Positions 16,867-24,074 of a DNA stretch of 64,000 nt are shown one piece after another. The position numbers and the translations under genes were made by a program. Source of the stretch: Bog-950 sp046329495 (lineage in GTDB: Bacteria; Bacteroidota; Bacteroidia; Chitinophagales; LD1). The notes beneath the pieces are model-generated. The model searched no databases, was not told the DNA's origin, and saw nothing but the letters and a program-made list of their open reading frames with translations. Within the stretch, counting starts at the first letter, position 1, and each line of letters opens with the position of its first letter. Location: contig JAXLUO010000016.1 of the NCBI GenBank assembly GCA_046329495.1, positions 21,793-85,792 of the forward strand, read 5' to 3'.

Positions 16867-16889
16867 CAGCCTTATCCAAAACAAGGAAG

Positions 16890-18107
16890 ATGAAAACGGT
16901 TGACAACTACAATTTTGCCGGTAAACGCGCGCTTATCCGGGTAGACTTTAACGTGCCATTAGATAAAAAGACTTTTGCCGTTACCGATGATACCCGCATT
17001 AAAGCCGCTGTGCCTACCATCCAAAAGATATTGAAAGATGGGGGCAGTGTGGTGCTGATGAGTCACCTGGGCCGCCCTTTGAAGAAGCTGAAAGAAGATG
17101 GCACCGTTGATTACGAAAAACATTCCCTGAAACATATTGTTGCTCGTACCGCTGAACTGTTGGGCCGCGAAGTAAAGTTTGCAACCGACTGCGTTAGCGA
17201 CGAAGCTTTTGCTTTATCTGCTGCTTTAAAACCCGGCGAAGTATTGCTGCTGGAAAACCTGCGTTTTTACAAGGAAGAAGAAAAAGGCGATGCCGGCTTT
17301 GCTGAAAAACTGAGCAAGCACGGCGATGTGTATGTAAACGATGCCTTCGGTACCGCACACCGCGCCCATGCTTCTACTACTATAGTGGCCAACTACTACA
17401 GCGCCGATAACAAAATGTTCGGCTATGTGATGGCAAACGAAGTGGCCAGCGCCAATAAAGTGCTGAAGGGTGCCGAAAAACCTTTCACCGCCATACTGGG
17501 TGGTGCTAAGGTTAGCGACAAGATCCTCATCATCGAGAATCTTTTAAACGTTGCCGACAATATTTTGATCGGTGGCGGTATGGCCTATACTTTCTTTAAA
17601 GCACAGGGCGGCACCATCGGCAACTCGCTGGTGGAAGAGGATAAACTGGAACTGGCCCTGCAACTTATTGAAAAGGCCGAAGCCAAAGGTGTTAACCTGT
17701 TATTACCGGTTGATAGTGTACTCGCCGATAAGTTTGATGCAGTCGCCAATACATCGGTAGCCGATAGCAACGCCATCCCCGATGGCTGGATGGGCTTAGA
17801 TATTGCCGAAAAAGCCGTAAAAGATTTCAGCAACGTAATATTGAACAGCAAAACCATTTTGTGGAACGGCCCTATGGGTGTGTTCGAAATGGAGAAGTTC
17901 CAGAAGGGAACCGTAGCTATTGCCAACGCAGTAGCCGAAGCAACAGCCAAAGGTGCCTTTAGCCTGGTTGGCGGCGGCGATAGCGTTGCAGCCGTTAACC
18001 AATTCGGACTGGCCGATAAAGTTAGCTATGTAAGCACCGGCGGCGGCGCCATGCTGGAATACTTTGAAGGCAAAGAACTACCTGGCATTAAAGCCATCGA
18101 AGGCTGA
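16890..18107 (+). CDS. pgk: Phosphoglycerate kinase
   Basis: This 405-aa protein has the usual length. It transfers phosphate from 1,3-bisphosphoglycerate to ADP in glycolysis, in the cytosol. It shows RVDFNVPLD, the substrate-binding MSHLGRP, LLLENLRFYKEEE, FGTAHRAHAST, GGAKVSDKI, the hinge NGPMGVFE and the nucleotide-binding GGGDSVAAV near the C-terminus. It is monocistronic, with its own promoter-like box upstream and a strong terminator downstream, and divergent from tgt. Confidence 0.98.
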   Translation: MKTVDNYNFAGKRALIRVDFNVPLDKKTFAVTDDTRIKAAVPTIQKILKDGGSVVLMSHLGRPLKKLKEDGTVDYEKHSLKHIVARTAELLGREVKFATDCVSDEAFALSAALKPGEVLLLENLRFYKEEEKGDAGFAEKLSKHGDVYVNDAFGTAHRAHASTTIVANYYSADNKMFGYVMANEVASANKVLKGAEKPFTAILGGAKVSDKILIIENLLNVADNILIGGGMAYTFFKAQGGTIGNSLVEEDKLELALQLIEKAEAKGVNLLLPVDSVLADKFDAVANTSVADSNAIPDGWMGLDIAEKAVKDFSNVILNSKTILWNGPMGVFEMEKFQKGTVAIANAVAEATAKGAFSLVGGGDSVAAVNQFGLADKVSYVSTGGGAMLEYFEGKELPGIKAIEG

Positions 18108-18137
18108 GCCTCCTGTTTTAGCAGCCTATATATATAG

Positions 18138-18175
18138 AAGGCCTGTTCTGCAAAATTAGCGGAACAGGCCTTTTT
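18138..18175 (+). terminator. Rho-independent terminator of pgk
   Basis: AAGGCCTGTTC (18138-18148) pairs perfectly with GAACAGGCCTT (18162-18172) around a 13-base loop, followed by TTTTT. Confidence 0.92.
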
Positions 18176-18493
18176 AACATTTGTAATTTGGAATATTGTT
18201 TCTTATTTACTTATTTTTGTAGACAATGAGCAGTGTCAGCACAACAACGTCCTTTTACCGGACCGGCACCTTACTGTCGGGTAGAGAAGCTATGCCGGCA
18301 ATAGCTCACATCAATATTTTTACAATTTGTGCACTTGAAAATCAACTGCACAAATCTGCACAAATGCAAAAAAGCCTAAAGTATAAACAGGCCATTTTAC
18401 CCCGTTTTAACACAAAAAACCATCATATGAAAAATTCTGTTACTTGTGCACAAGCTGAAAAGTGCACAAGCATGCACAAGTAGCGGTGGATAA
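18171..18493. repeat. AT-rich stretch plus seven TGCACAA sites (replication-origin-like cluster)
   Basis: Bases 18171-18225 are strongly AT-rich. Forward TGCACAA occurs at 18347, 18357, 18447, 18463 and 18473; reverse copies lie at 18327-18333 and 18444-18450. The last overlaps a forward copy, making the perfect palindrome CTTGTGCACAAG (18443-18454). Two pairs are spaced exactly 10 bp. TTGTGCACA matches eight of nine positions of the DnaA box TTATnCACA, and GGTGGATAA (18485-18493) matches eight of nine of its complement. The sites are seen directly; a role in replication initiation or partitioning is inference. No gene is credible here. Confidence 0.55.
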
Positions 18494-18559
18494 CGTACGG
18501 AAGAATAGGAAGAGGATGACCTGCTTTTGTTGTCCGATCCCTTTAAGGCAGGGTACTGT

Positions 18560-18985
18560 GTGTAAAGAAGTGTAAAGTTCATCTTCGCTTTTATCCTGTA
18601 AATCCCCTTTCATCCAGTAAATCCTGGTTGAAAAGTGTAAAGTAGTGTAAAGTTGTCGCTGCTGTGAACAGTGAACCTTTTTAAGTGTAAAACAGTGTAA
18701 AGTTGAAAGGAGGAGCCACTTCCTATTTAATCAAAACAAAAGAAGGCGTCATCCTGTCCCGAGACCTCGGGATTGTTTCAGGATCTGGCTGTTCGGCTTT
18801 ATTACTGCTACTGAGAAATCCTAAAAGATGGAAGTAACAATTGAAAAAGTGTAAAGAAGTGTAAAGTTCATCTTCGTTCTTATCCTGTAAATCCCCTTTC
18901 ATCCAGTAAATCCTGGTTGAAAAGTGTAAAGAAGTGTAAAGTTTGAACCTGAGCAAATAGCAAAAGTGTAAAGAAGTGTAAAGTT
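18560..18985. repeat. Six copies of a 20-bp double motif GTGTAAAGAAGTGTAAAGTT, including a 95-bp duplication
   Basis: Copies start at 18560, 18635, 18685, 18849, 18924 and 18966. Each is two GTGTAAAG half-sites exactly 10 bp apart, so all half-sites in a copy face the same side of the helix. Two copies differ slightly (AAGTAG and AAACAG in the middle). Copies 1-2 and copies 4-5 lie in a 95-bp direct repeat (18560-18654 and 18849-18943) with about three mismatches. It also holds ATCCTGTAAATCC and ATCCAGTAAATCC. The spacing is irregular (75, 50, 164, 75, 42), so this is neither a CRISPR nor a simple tandem repeat. Confidence 0.8.
18751..18784. repeat. REP-like palindromic element
   Basis: The outer arms ATCCTG (18751-18756) and CAGGAT (18779-18784) enclose a perfect inner palindrome TCCCGAG-AC-CTCGGGA (18757-18772), with TTGTTT bulged on one side. 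The GTCATCCTG...TTTCAGGATCTG frame resembles dispersed intergenic repeats known from several bacterial genomes. Whether other copies exist in this genome cannot be seen here. Confidence 0.55.
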
Positions 18986-19161
18986 AGCTTCCTCTCAACA
19001 GGAGCATCATTACCAGTGCTATGCACCACAACTGTAACTATGCAATCTTTTGTCTGATTTCTATTCTCTGCCTGCAAAACCGCGTCAATCATAAAAATCA
19101 TATAAAATCAGCGTTCTATAAAAGCACCACTCAAAACTCATCACTCCCAACTCATAACTAT
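18986..19161. other. Remainder of the 18108-19161 gene-free region
   Basis: I see no gene, terminator or promoter of note here. CAAAACTCATCACTCCCAAC at about 19132-19151 is followed by another ACTCATAAC, giving a short imperfect ACTCAT repeat next to the stop of the glycosyltransferase gene. Short open frames in this region are discussed among the rejected items. Confidence 0.5.
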
Positions 19162-21189
19162 TTACTGTTGTTGTGCCTCGCGCAAACGCATCTTAATGCT
19201 GTTTGCCATCGTGGTGTTGCCGGTCATTTCATAAGCAACACTCAGGTAATACAAGGCATTAGGGTTCGATGGATTTAAGGCCACAGAAGCATTCAGTGCT
19301 GCAATGCCCTTCTCCATCCGCGATGGATCTTTTTGCACGGTACTTAAGTAAGCCATGCCCAGGTTCATCCAGGCGGCATCGTTCTTTGAATATTTAACGC
19401 AGTAAGGCTCCAGGTAACCAATGGCCGCTTCAAAGTCCTGCTTCTTCAGGGCTTCCTGCCCCAGGTAATCGCCCTTGTCGGTTTTCTTTATCACACACGA
19501 TAAAGGCACACCATCCGCATACACTACGTGTATGGCCTGCTCAGGCGGAAAACAGCCGCTCACCAGCAGGTCGCGATCCACAAACCGCGAGTAAAGTATC
19601 TCGTAATCGGCCGGCACGTTGCTGCGGTTGCGGTAGCTTACATAACCGGTTAATACATCGGTAGTATCCTTAATAAAATAATGATACGTTGGCGCAATGG
19701 CATTGCTGTAAATAAGCGTTTTGCGTCCCGGTGTTTTCAGGTTCTCATGCTCCTTTAACCAATCGGCACATTGCTTCACCGAGTTCATGTAATAATCGGT
19801 TTCGTAGTTCTGGTAAGCGCCTTTAATACCGCCTACCACTTCGTTAAAGTACACATACTCGTTGGGGTGGTTGGCAAACATAAAGCGCGCAGGTAAGGCC
19901 ATTAATATCAGTATGCCTGCGGCTACCAAATACTTACCAACCCCGCTAACACGGTTCAGGAAGTAGTTGAAGGCTAAGGCTGCCAGTATCACCAAACTTG
20001 GATACACAAAAAAGAAGTGGCGCATGGTATCATACAACACCGATTTTTTGTAGATAACATACGCAATCGGGAACAGCAGGGTAAAGTAGATAAAGCCAAG
20101 CAGCAACAGGTTCTTTTCCTTCATCGCCTTTGGTATCAATACCAGCGAAGCCGCAGCGCCTAACAGCGCAAACAGCGGACTGGATATTAAAAACCATTGT
20201 GGTATGTAATTCCAGGGTATAAGCGATATAAACTTGCCGTCCTCTCCTTGTTGGGCTGTAAAAATGTGCTTGCCGTCGAACAGTATGCGCATCGTAACAG
20301 GGAACTTCTCTGCTACACCTAAGGCTTCAAGCGGGTGACTGATAGGGCTTACCAAACCAAAAGGCCAGAAGATAAGCGCCAGCACATAACCTACACCTGC
20401 AGCCAGCAACACGTATTTAAAGCTCGGCCATATGTTCTCCTTAAAGCGCGAGAAGTTAAAGAGTTCGCTCCACCCTAAGCGGGCCAGCATAGCTAAACCG
20501 TAGAACAGGAACAGGTAAGGTATCAGCAACAAACCACCGATACGTATACCCATCGCCATACCGATGCTGAGCCCAAGGCAGAGAGCGATCTTCCAGTTAG
20601 GCTTAGGTAACTGTTTAAGGAACTTGATGATGAACACGTACGACAGCAGGTAACCGGCCGCCATGGTAATATCCTTCGGGTTGTTCATGCTCTCGCCAAA
20701 AAAGCGTGGCGAGAAGATCATAAACAGCAAAGCCAGTAAGCCGGCTTGCCAGCCTGCCAGTTCCACAGCCACCAAACCGGCGCAAAGCATGGCGGTAAAA
20801 CCAAACACCGAGTTCCAGGCGTGGCGTACATTCCATTCGTTGGCCGAGCTAAAGGTTTTGCTAAGTATGGCCGCGGTACCGTCGTAAAAGCCCCCGTAAT
20901 AGCGCATAAGGCTATCCGGACCTTTTTCCATGGTGCAGGTTTTATCGGCACCCAGGCTGGTGTAAAAGTTTACCACTCGGTGGCCGTATTCGCGGTGGAA
21001 GTTCTCATCGCCCGATATACCGTACTGATGGCTAACCGCCAGCATGGTAATAAACAGCACGGCCGCCAGCCCCCAGAAAATGCGCTTGGCCCAAACTTCG
21101 GGGATAAGCGGTGTAAGGGTGATAACAGGTTTGCTTTCGGGCTTTTTGCTTTCAGGTTTTGCAGAAGGCTTGTTCTGATACTTGGCCAT
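19162..21189 (-). CDS. GT-C (GT39-like) membrane glycosyltransferase with C-terminal TPR tail
   Basis: This 675-aa protein has a charged cytosolic start (MAKYQNKPSAKPESKKPESK) and about ten to twelve membrane segments across residues 35-440. After the first segment comes YGISGDENFHREYGHRV, with the acidic pair expected of lipid-phosphate-sugar-dependent GT-C enzymes (PMT/ArnT type). A soluble region follows (about 440-575). The C-terminus carries TPR units (GYLEPYCVKYSKNDAAWMNLGMAYL, PNALYYLSVAYEMTGNTTMAN). It probably transfers a sugar from a polyprenyl carrier to a periplasmic acceptor; donor and acceptor are unknown. It is transcribed away from gyrB as a single gene. A TATATTTA box lies about 25 bases upstream of the start. 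Confidence 0.82.
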   Translation of the reverse strand: MAKYQNKPSAKPESKKPESKPVITLTPLIPEVWAKRIFWGLAAVLFITMLAVSHQYGISGDENFHREYGHRVVNFYTSLGADKTCTMEKGPDSLMRYYGGFYDGTAAILSKTFSSANEWNVRHAWNSVFGFTAMLCAGLVAVELAGWQAGLLALLFMIFSPRFFGESMNNPKDITMAAGYLLSYVFIIKFLKQLPKPNWKIALCLGLSIGMAMGIRIGGLLLIPYLFLFYGLAMLARLGWSELFNFSRFKENIWPSFKYVLLAAGVGYVLALIFWPFGLVSPISHPLEALGVAEKFPVTMRILFDGKHIFTAQQGEDGKFISLIPWNYIPQWFLISSPLFALLGAAASLVLIPKAMKEKNLLLLGFIYFTLLFPIAYVIYKKSVLYDTMRHFFFVYPSLVILAALAFNYFLNRVSGVGKYLVAAGILILMALPARFMFANHPNEYVYFNEVVGGIKGAYQNYETDYYMNSVKQCADWLKEHENLKTPGRKTLIYSNAIAPTYHYFIKDTTDVLTGYVSYRNRSNVPADYEILYSRFVDRDLLVSGCFPPEQAIHVVYADGVPLSCVIKKTDKGDYLGQEALKKQDFEAAIGYLEPYCVKYSKNDAAWMNLGMAYLSTVQKDPSRMEKGIAALNASVALNPSNPNALYYLSVAYEMTGNTTMANSIKMRLREAQQQ

Positions 21190-21271
21190 GGATACGGGTT
21201 TGCGGGGCTAAATATAATGGGAGTTGGCAGTTGGCACACAGCCACAAAGTGTTTGTAGCTATATTCATGCA

Positions 21272-21532
21272 ATGATGAAGCGGTATTGGTGGCTGGTTTT
21301 ACTCATTGCAGGGCAACTGCTCTTTATAGCATTCTTTGTCATGCTATCGCTGGACAATATGCTTACGCTAAAGTATGAGGTAGAAACAGCCATAAGTAAC
21401 ACAGCAACGTTGCGAAAGCTCTATCAGATGTTGGATAACTACACCTGGCTTTTCATAGCATTGATAGCCTTGCTGCTGTTTCAAAACATATGGCTTTTTC
21501 GTTTGCTGAGGAAACAAACTTACAATGCTTAA
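21272..21532 (+). CDS. Small two-segment membrane protein
   Basis: This is 86 aa from the ATG at 21272 (ATG at 21275 equally possible). The product is MMKRYWWLVLLIAGQLLFIA then FFVMLSL, a polar loop of about 30 residues, a second segment LFIALIALLLFQNIWLF and a basic tail. Positive charges at both ends suggest both termini are in the cytosol. No family is recognised. Codon use and the clean topology argue that it is a real gene. It is divergent from the glycosyltransferase; no terminator is visible before gyrB. Confidence 0.5.
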   Translation: MMKRYWWLVLLIAGQLLFIAFFVMLSLDNMLTLKYEVETAISNTATLRKLYQMLDNYTWLFIALIALLLFQNIWLFRLLRKQTYNA

Positions 21533-21723
21533 ACACAAAGCATTTTTACGTGGAATGGTGGTATTTTAACAGTCTTATTAGCCCGATATTCCATGGCTTA
21601 TTTCTGAACGTGGCAATAAACAGCATAAGACACTGATTTTCAGCTATCAATTCTTTCCACAATGCACCGGTAAAACGGGGGATAAAAAGGGTTAAAACCA
21701 CATGAAAAAGGGAGCCTTTTTGC

Positions 21724-21731
21724 TATCTTCG
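21724..21731 (+). promoter_or_regulatory. Predicted -7 box of gyrB
   Basis: TATCTTCG lies 59 bases before the gyrB ATG, and the octamer is identical to those before tgt and the gene at 12213. No good -33 element is seen. Confidence 0.35.
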
Positions 21732-21790
21732 CCGGGTTAATTACAGCACGCATTTTTTGCCTGCTTTTTTGTTCTAAAAATCTGATGTAA

Positions 21791-23770
21791 ATGAGTGAAG
21801 GAACCGACGAAGTCGTTATGCAGGAACCGGTAAAAAAACAAGAATATTCTGCAAATAGTATCCAGGTACTGGAAGGCCTGGAAGCCGTGCGTAAGCGCCC
21901 GGCCATGTATATTGGCGATACAGGTGTAAAAGGTTTACACCACTTGGTATATGAGGTAGTCGATAACTCGATTGACGAAGCCCTGGCAGGCCATTGCAAA
22001 AACATCTATGTAACCATCAATACCGATAACTCTATCACTGTAAAGGATGATGGACGGGGTATTCCGGTAGATATACACCCTAAGGAAGGTGTAAGCGCCC
22101 TGCAGGTGGTTATGACCGTGTTGCACGCCGGCGGTAAGTTCGATAAGGACAGCTACAAGGTTTCCGGTGGTTTGCACGGGGTTGGTGTTAGCTGCGTTAA
22201 CGCACTATCTACACACCTTACAACCGAAGTACACCGCGGTGGTAAAAAATACATGCAGGAATACAGCGAGGGTAAACCTCTATATCCTGTTAAGGAAGTT
22301 GGCCCATCGGATTATCGCGGAACAATCCAGACTTTCAAGCCGGATGAAACCATCTTCTCGGCAACGGTTTACAGTTTCGATACACTGGCTGCCCGTTTAC
22401 GCGAATTAGCCTATTTGAATAAGGGCATACACCTGACTTTATCCGACATGCGTGAGTTGGACGCCGAAGGCAGTCCAAAATCAACGCACTTCTATAGCGA
22501 AGGTGGCTTGATTGAGTTTGTAAAATTTCTGGATAGCACCCGCGAGCCATTGATCCCCGAACCTATCCATATCGAAGGTTCGCGCGATAATGTAGCTGTG
22601 GAAGTAGCTATGCAATACAACACCAGCTATACCGAAAACGTGCATAGCTATGTAAACAACATTAACACCATTGAAGGTGGTACACACGTAGCCGGTTTCC
22701 GCCGTGCCTTAACCCGTACCTTCAAATCGTTTGGCGAAAAGAATAAGCTGTTCGAAAAACTGAAAGTGGAGATTTCGGGTGATGACTTCCGCGAAGGTTT
22801 AACCACCATCGTATCAGTTAAAGTACCTGAACCACAATTCGAAGGTCAAACAAAAACCAAACTCGGTAACAACGAAGTTTCGGGTATTGTGGAATCTATT
22901 TTCGGCGAAGTGTTGGAACACTTCCTGGAAGAGAACCCGAAGCAGGCCCGTATGATTTTTGATAAAGTGGTATTAGCTGCCACCGCCCGCCATGCAGCCC
23001 GCAAAGCCCGCGAAATGGTGCAGCGTAAAGGCGCCTTCAGCAGTGGTGGTTTGCCCGGCAAACTGGCCGATTGCAGCAGCAAGGACCGCGACGCCTCCGA
23101 GATCTTCCTGGTCGAAGGTGACTCGGCGGGTGGTACTGCCAAGCAGGGCCGCGACCGTAACTTCCAGGCTATCCTTCCCTTGCGGGGTAAAATCCTGAAC
23201 GTGGAGAAAGCCATGGAGCACAAGATTTACGAGAACGAGGAAATCCGTAATATGTTTACCGCACTGGGTGTAAAAATCGGAACGGTAGATGATAACAAAG
23301 CGCTGGACATATCGAACCTTCGCTACGGCAAAGTGATTATCATGTGTGATGCCGACGTGGACGGTAGCCACATCACTACGCTTATACTTACCTTCTACTT
23401 CCGTTATATGAAGGAACTGGTAGAAGCAGGACACATTTACATTGCACAACCTCCTTTATACTTAGTTAAGAAAGGTAAGGAACAACAATACTGTTGGAAC
23501 GATGCACAGCGCGAAGCAGCTACCAAAGAGTTAGCTAAAGGCGGCAGCGAAGCATCGGTGCACGTACAGCGTTACAAAGGTTTGGGTGAAATGAACGCCG
23601 AGCAGCTATGGGAAACTACCATGAACCCTAACACACGCACCTTAAAACAAGTAACCATTGAAAGTGCTGCAGAAGCAGATTACGTATTCAGCATGCTGAT
23701 GGGCGATGAAGTGCCGCCACGCCGTGAGTTTATTGAAGCACATGCCAAGTATGCAAAAATTGATGCATAG
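21791..23770 (+). CDS. gyrB: DNA gyrase subunit B
   Basis: This 659-aa protein has the short form without the insertion of proteobacterial GyrB. It is the ATPase/TOPRIM subunit that introduces negative supercoils with GyrA. The GHKL ATPase shows DNSIDEALAG, DDGRGIPVD and GGLHGVGVSCVNALS. The TOPRIM domain shows LVEGDSAGGTAKQGRDR and the Mg2+-binding DADVDGSHI. The C-terminus has QRYKGLGEMNAEQLWETTM. GyrB rather than ParE is favoured by length and by these motifs. It is monocistronic with a terminator. gyrA and dnaA are not in the window. Confidence 0.96.
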   Translation: MSEGTDEVVMQEPVKKQEYSANSIQVLEGLEAVRKRPAMYIGDTGVKGLHHLVYEVVDNSIDEALAGHCKNIYVTINTDNSITVKDDGRGIPVDIHPKEGVSALQVVMTVLHAGGKFDKDSYKVSGGLHGVGVSCVNALSTHLTTEVHRGGKKYMQEYSEGKPLYPVKEVGPSDYRGTIQTFKPDETIFSATVYSFDTLAARLRELAYLNKGIHLTLSDMRELDAEGSPKSTHFYSEGGLIEFVKFLDSTREPLIPEPIHIEGSRDNVAVEVAMQYNTSYTENVHSYVNNINTIEGGTHVAGFRRALTRTFKSFGEKNKLFEKLKVEISGDDFREGLTTIVSVKVPEPQFEGQTKTKLGNNEVSGIVESIFGEVLEHFLEENPKQARMIFDKVVLAATARHAARKAREMVQRKGAFSSGGLPGKLADCSSKDRDASEIFLVEGDSAGGTAKQGRDRNFQAILPLRGKILNVEKAMEHKIYENEEIRNMFTALGVKIGTVDDNKALDISNLRYGKVIIMCDADVDGSHITTLILTFYFRYMKELVEAGHIYIAQPPLYLVKKGKEQQYCWNDAQREAATKELAKGGSEASVHVQRYKGLGEMNAEQLWETTMNPNTRTLKQVTIESAAEADYVFSMLMGDEVPPRREFIEAHAKYAKIDA

Positions 23771-23797
23771 GTCATTGTAACGCCATTGAACATACCG

Positions 23798-23829
23798 AAG
23801 GGTCACTTATTTTTAAGTGGCCCTTTTTT
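23798..23829 (+). terminator. Rho-independent terminator of gyrB
   Basis: AAGGGTCACTT pairs with AAGTGGCCCTT (one G-T pair) around ATTTTT, followed by six T residues. Confidence 0.88.
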
Positions 23830-24074
23830 AACCATATAAAGTGCCTGAATGCTCATTTTTAACATGGCTTATTGCTCATGGTTTACTACCAAAATTGAAT
23901 GCTTAATCAGATATAGACCGTTTTAGCCTCATTTTTTGTGCTTTTTGCCGCAATTTGAAGTATTCTGATACTGCTAATGGATTGTAAATTCATAAATCAC
24001 CCAAATACGGCTTGAGGCGGCTTTTTATAAATTGGCCATTCGCTACCTTTACAGATTAAATACAAAACAGCGTA
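23830..24074. other. Gene-free upstream region of the M43 protease gene
   Basis: Together with the gyrB terminator this makes about 300 bp without a gene. TACCTTTA at 24044-24051 is a near match to the -7 box, 23 bases before the next start codon. I see no convincing -33 element, operator or structured RNA. Confidence 0.45.

Noticed and set aside
18226..18483. Forward 85-codon frame in the repeat region
   Set aside because: It is made of the TGCACAA repeats (repeated Cys-Thr/His-Lys pieces), has no ribosome-binding context and no coding-like composition.
18560..18985. CRISPR array
   Set aside because: Repeat length is only 20 bp, spacing is irregular (42 to 164 bp), spacers are partly duplicated and no cas gene is near.
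18723..19101. Two reverse frames with repeated LYTSLHF / TLHFFTL peptides
   Set aside because: The peptides are simply translations of the GTGTAAAG repeats on the reverse strand. The repeats are nucleotide-level and occur in several frames.
20746..21258. 170-codon forward frame
   Set aside because: It is antisense to the N-terminal half of the GT-C glycosyltransferase and has no family signature.
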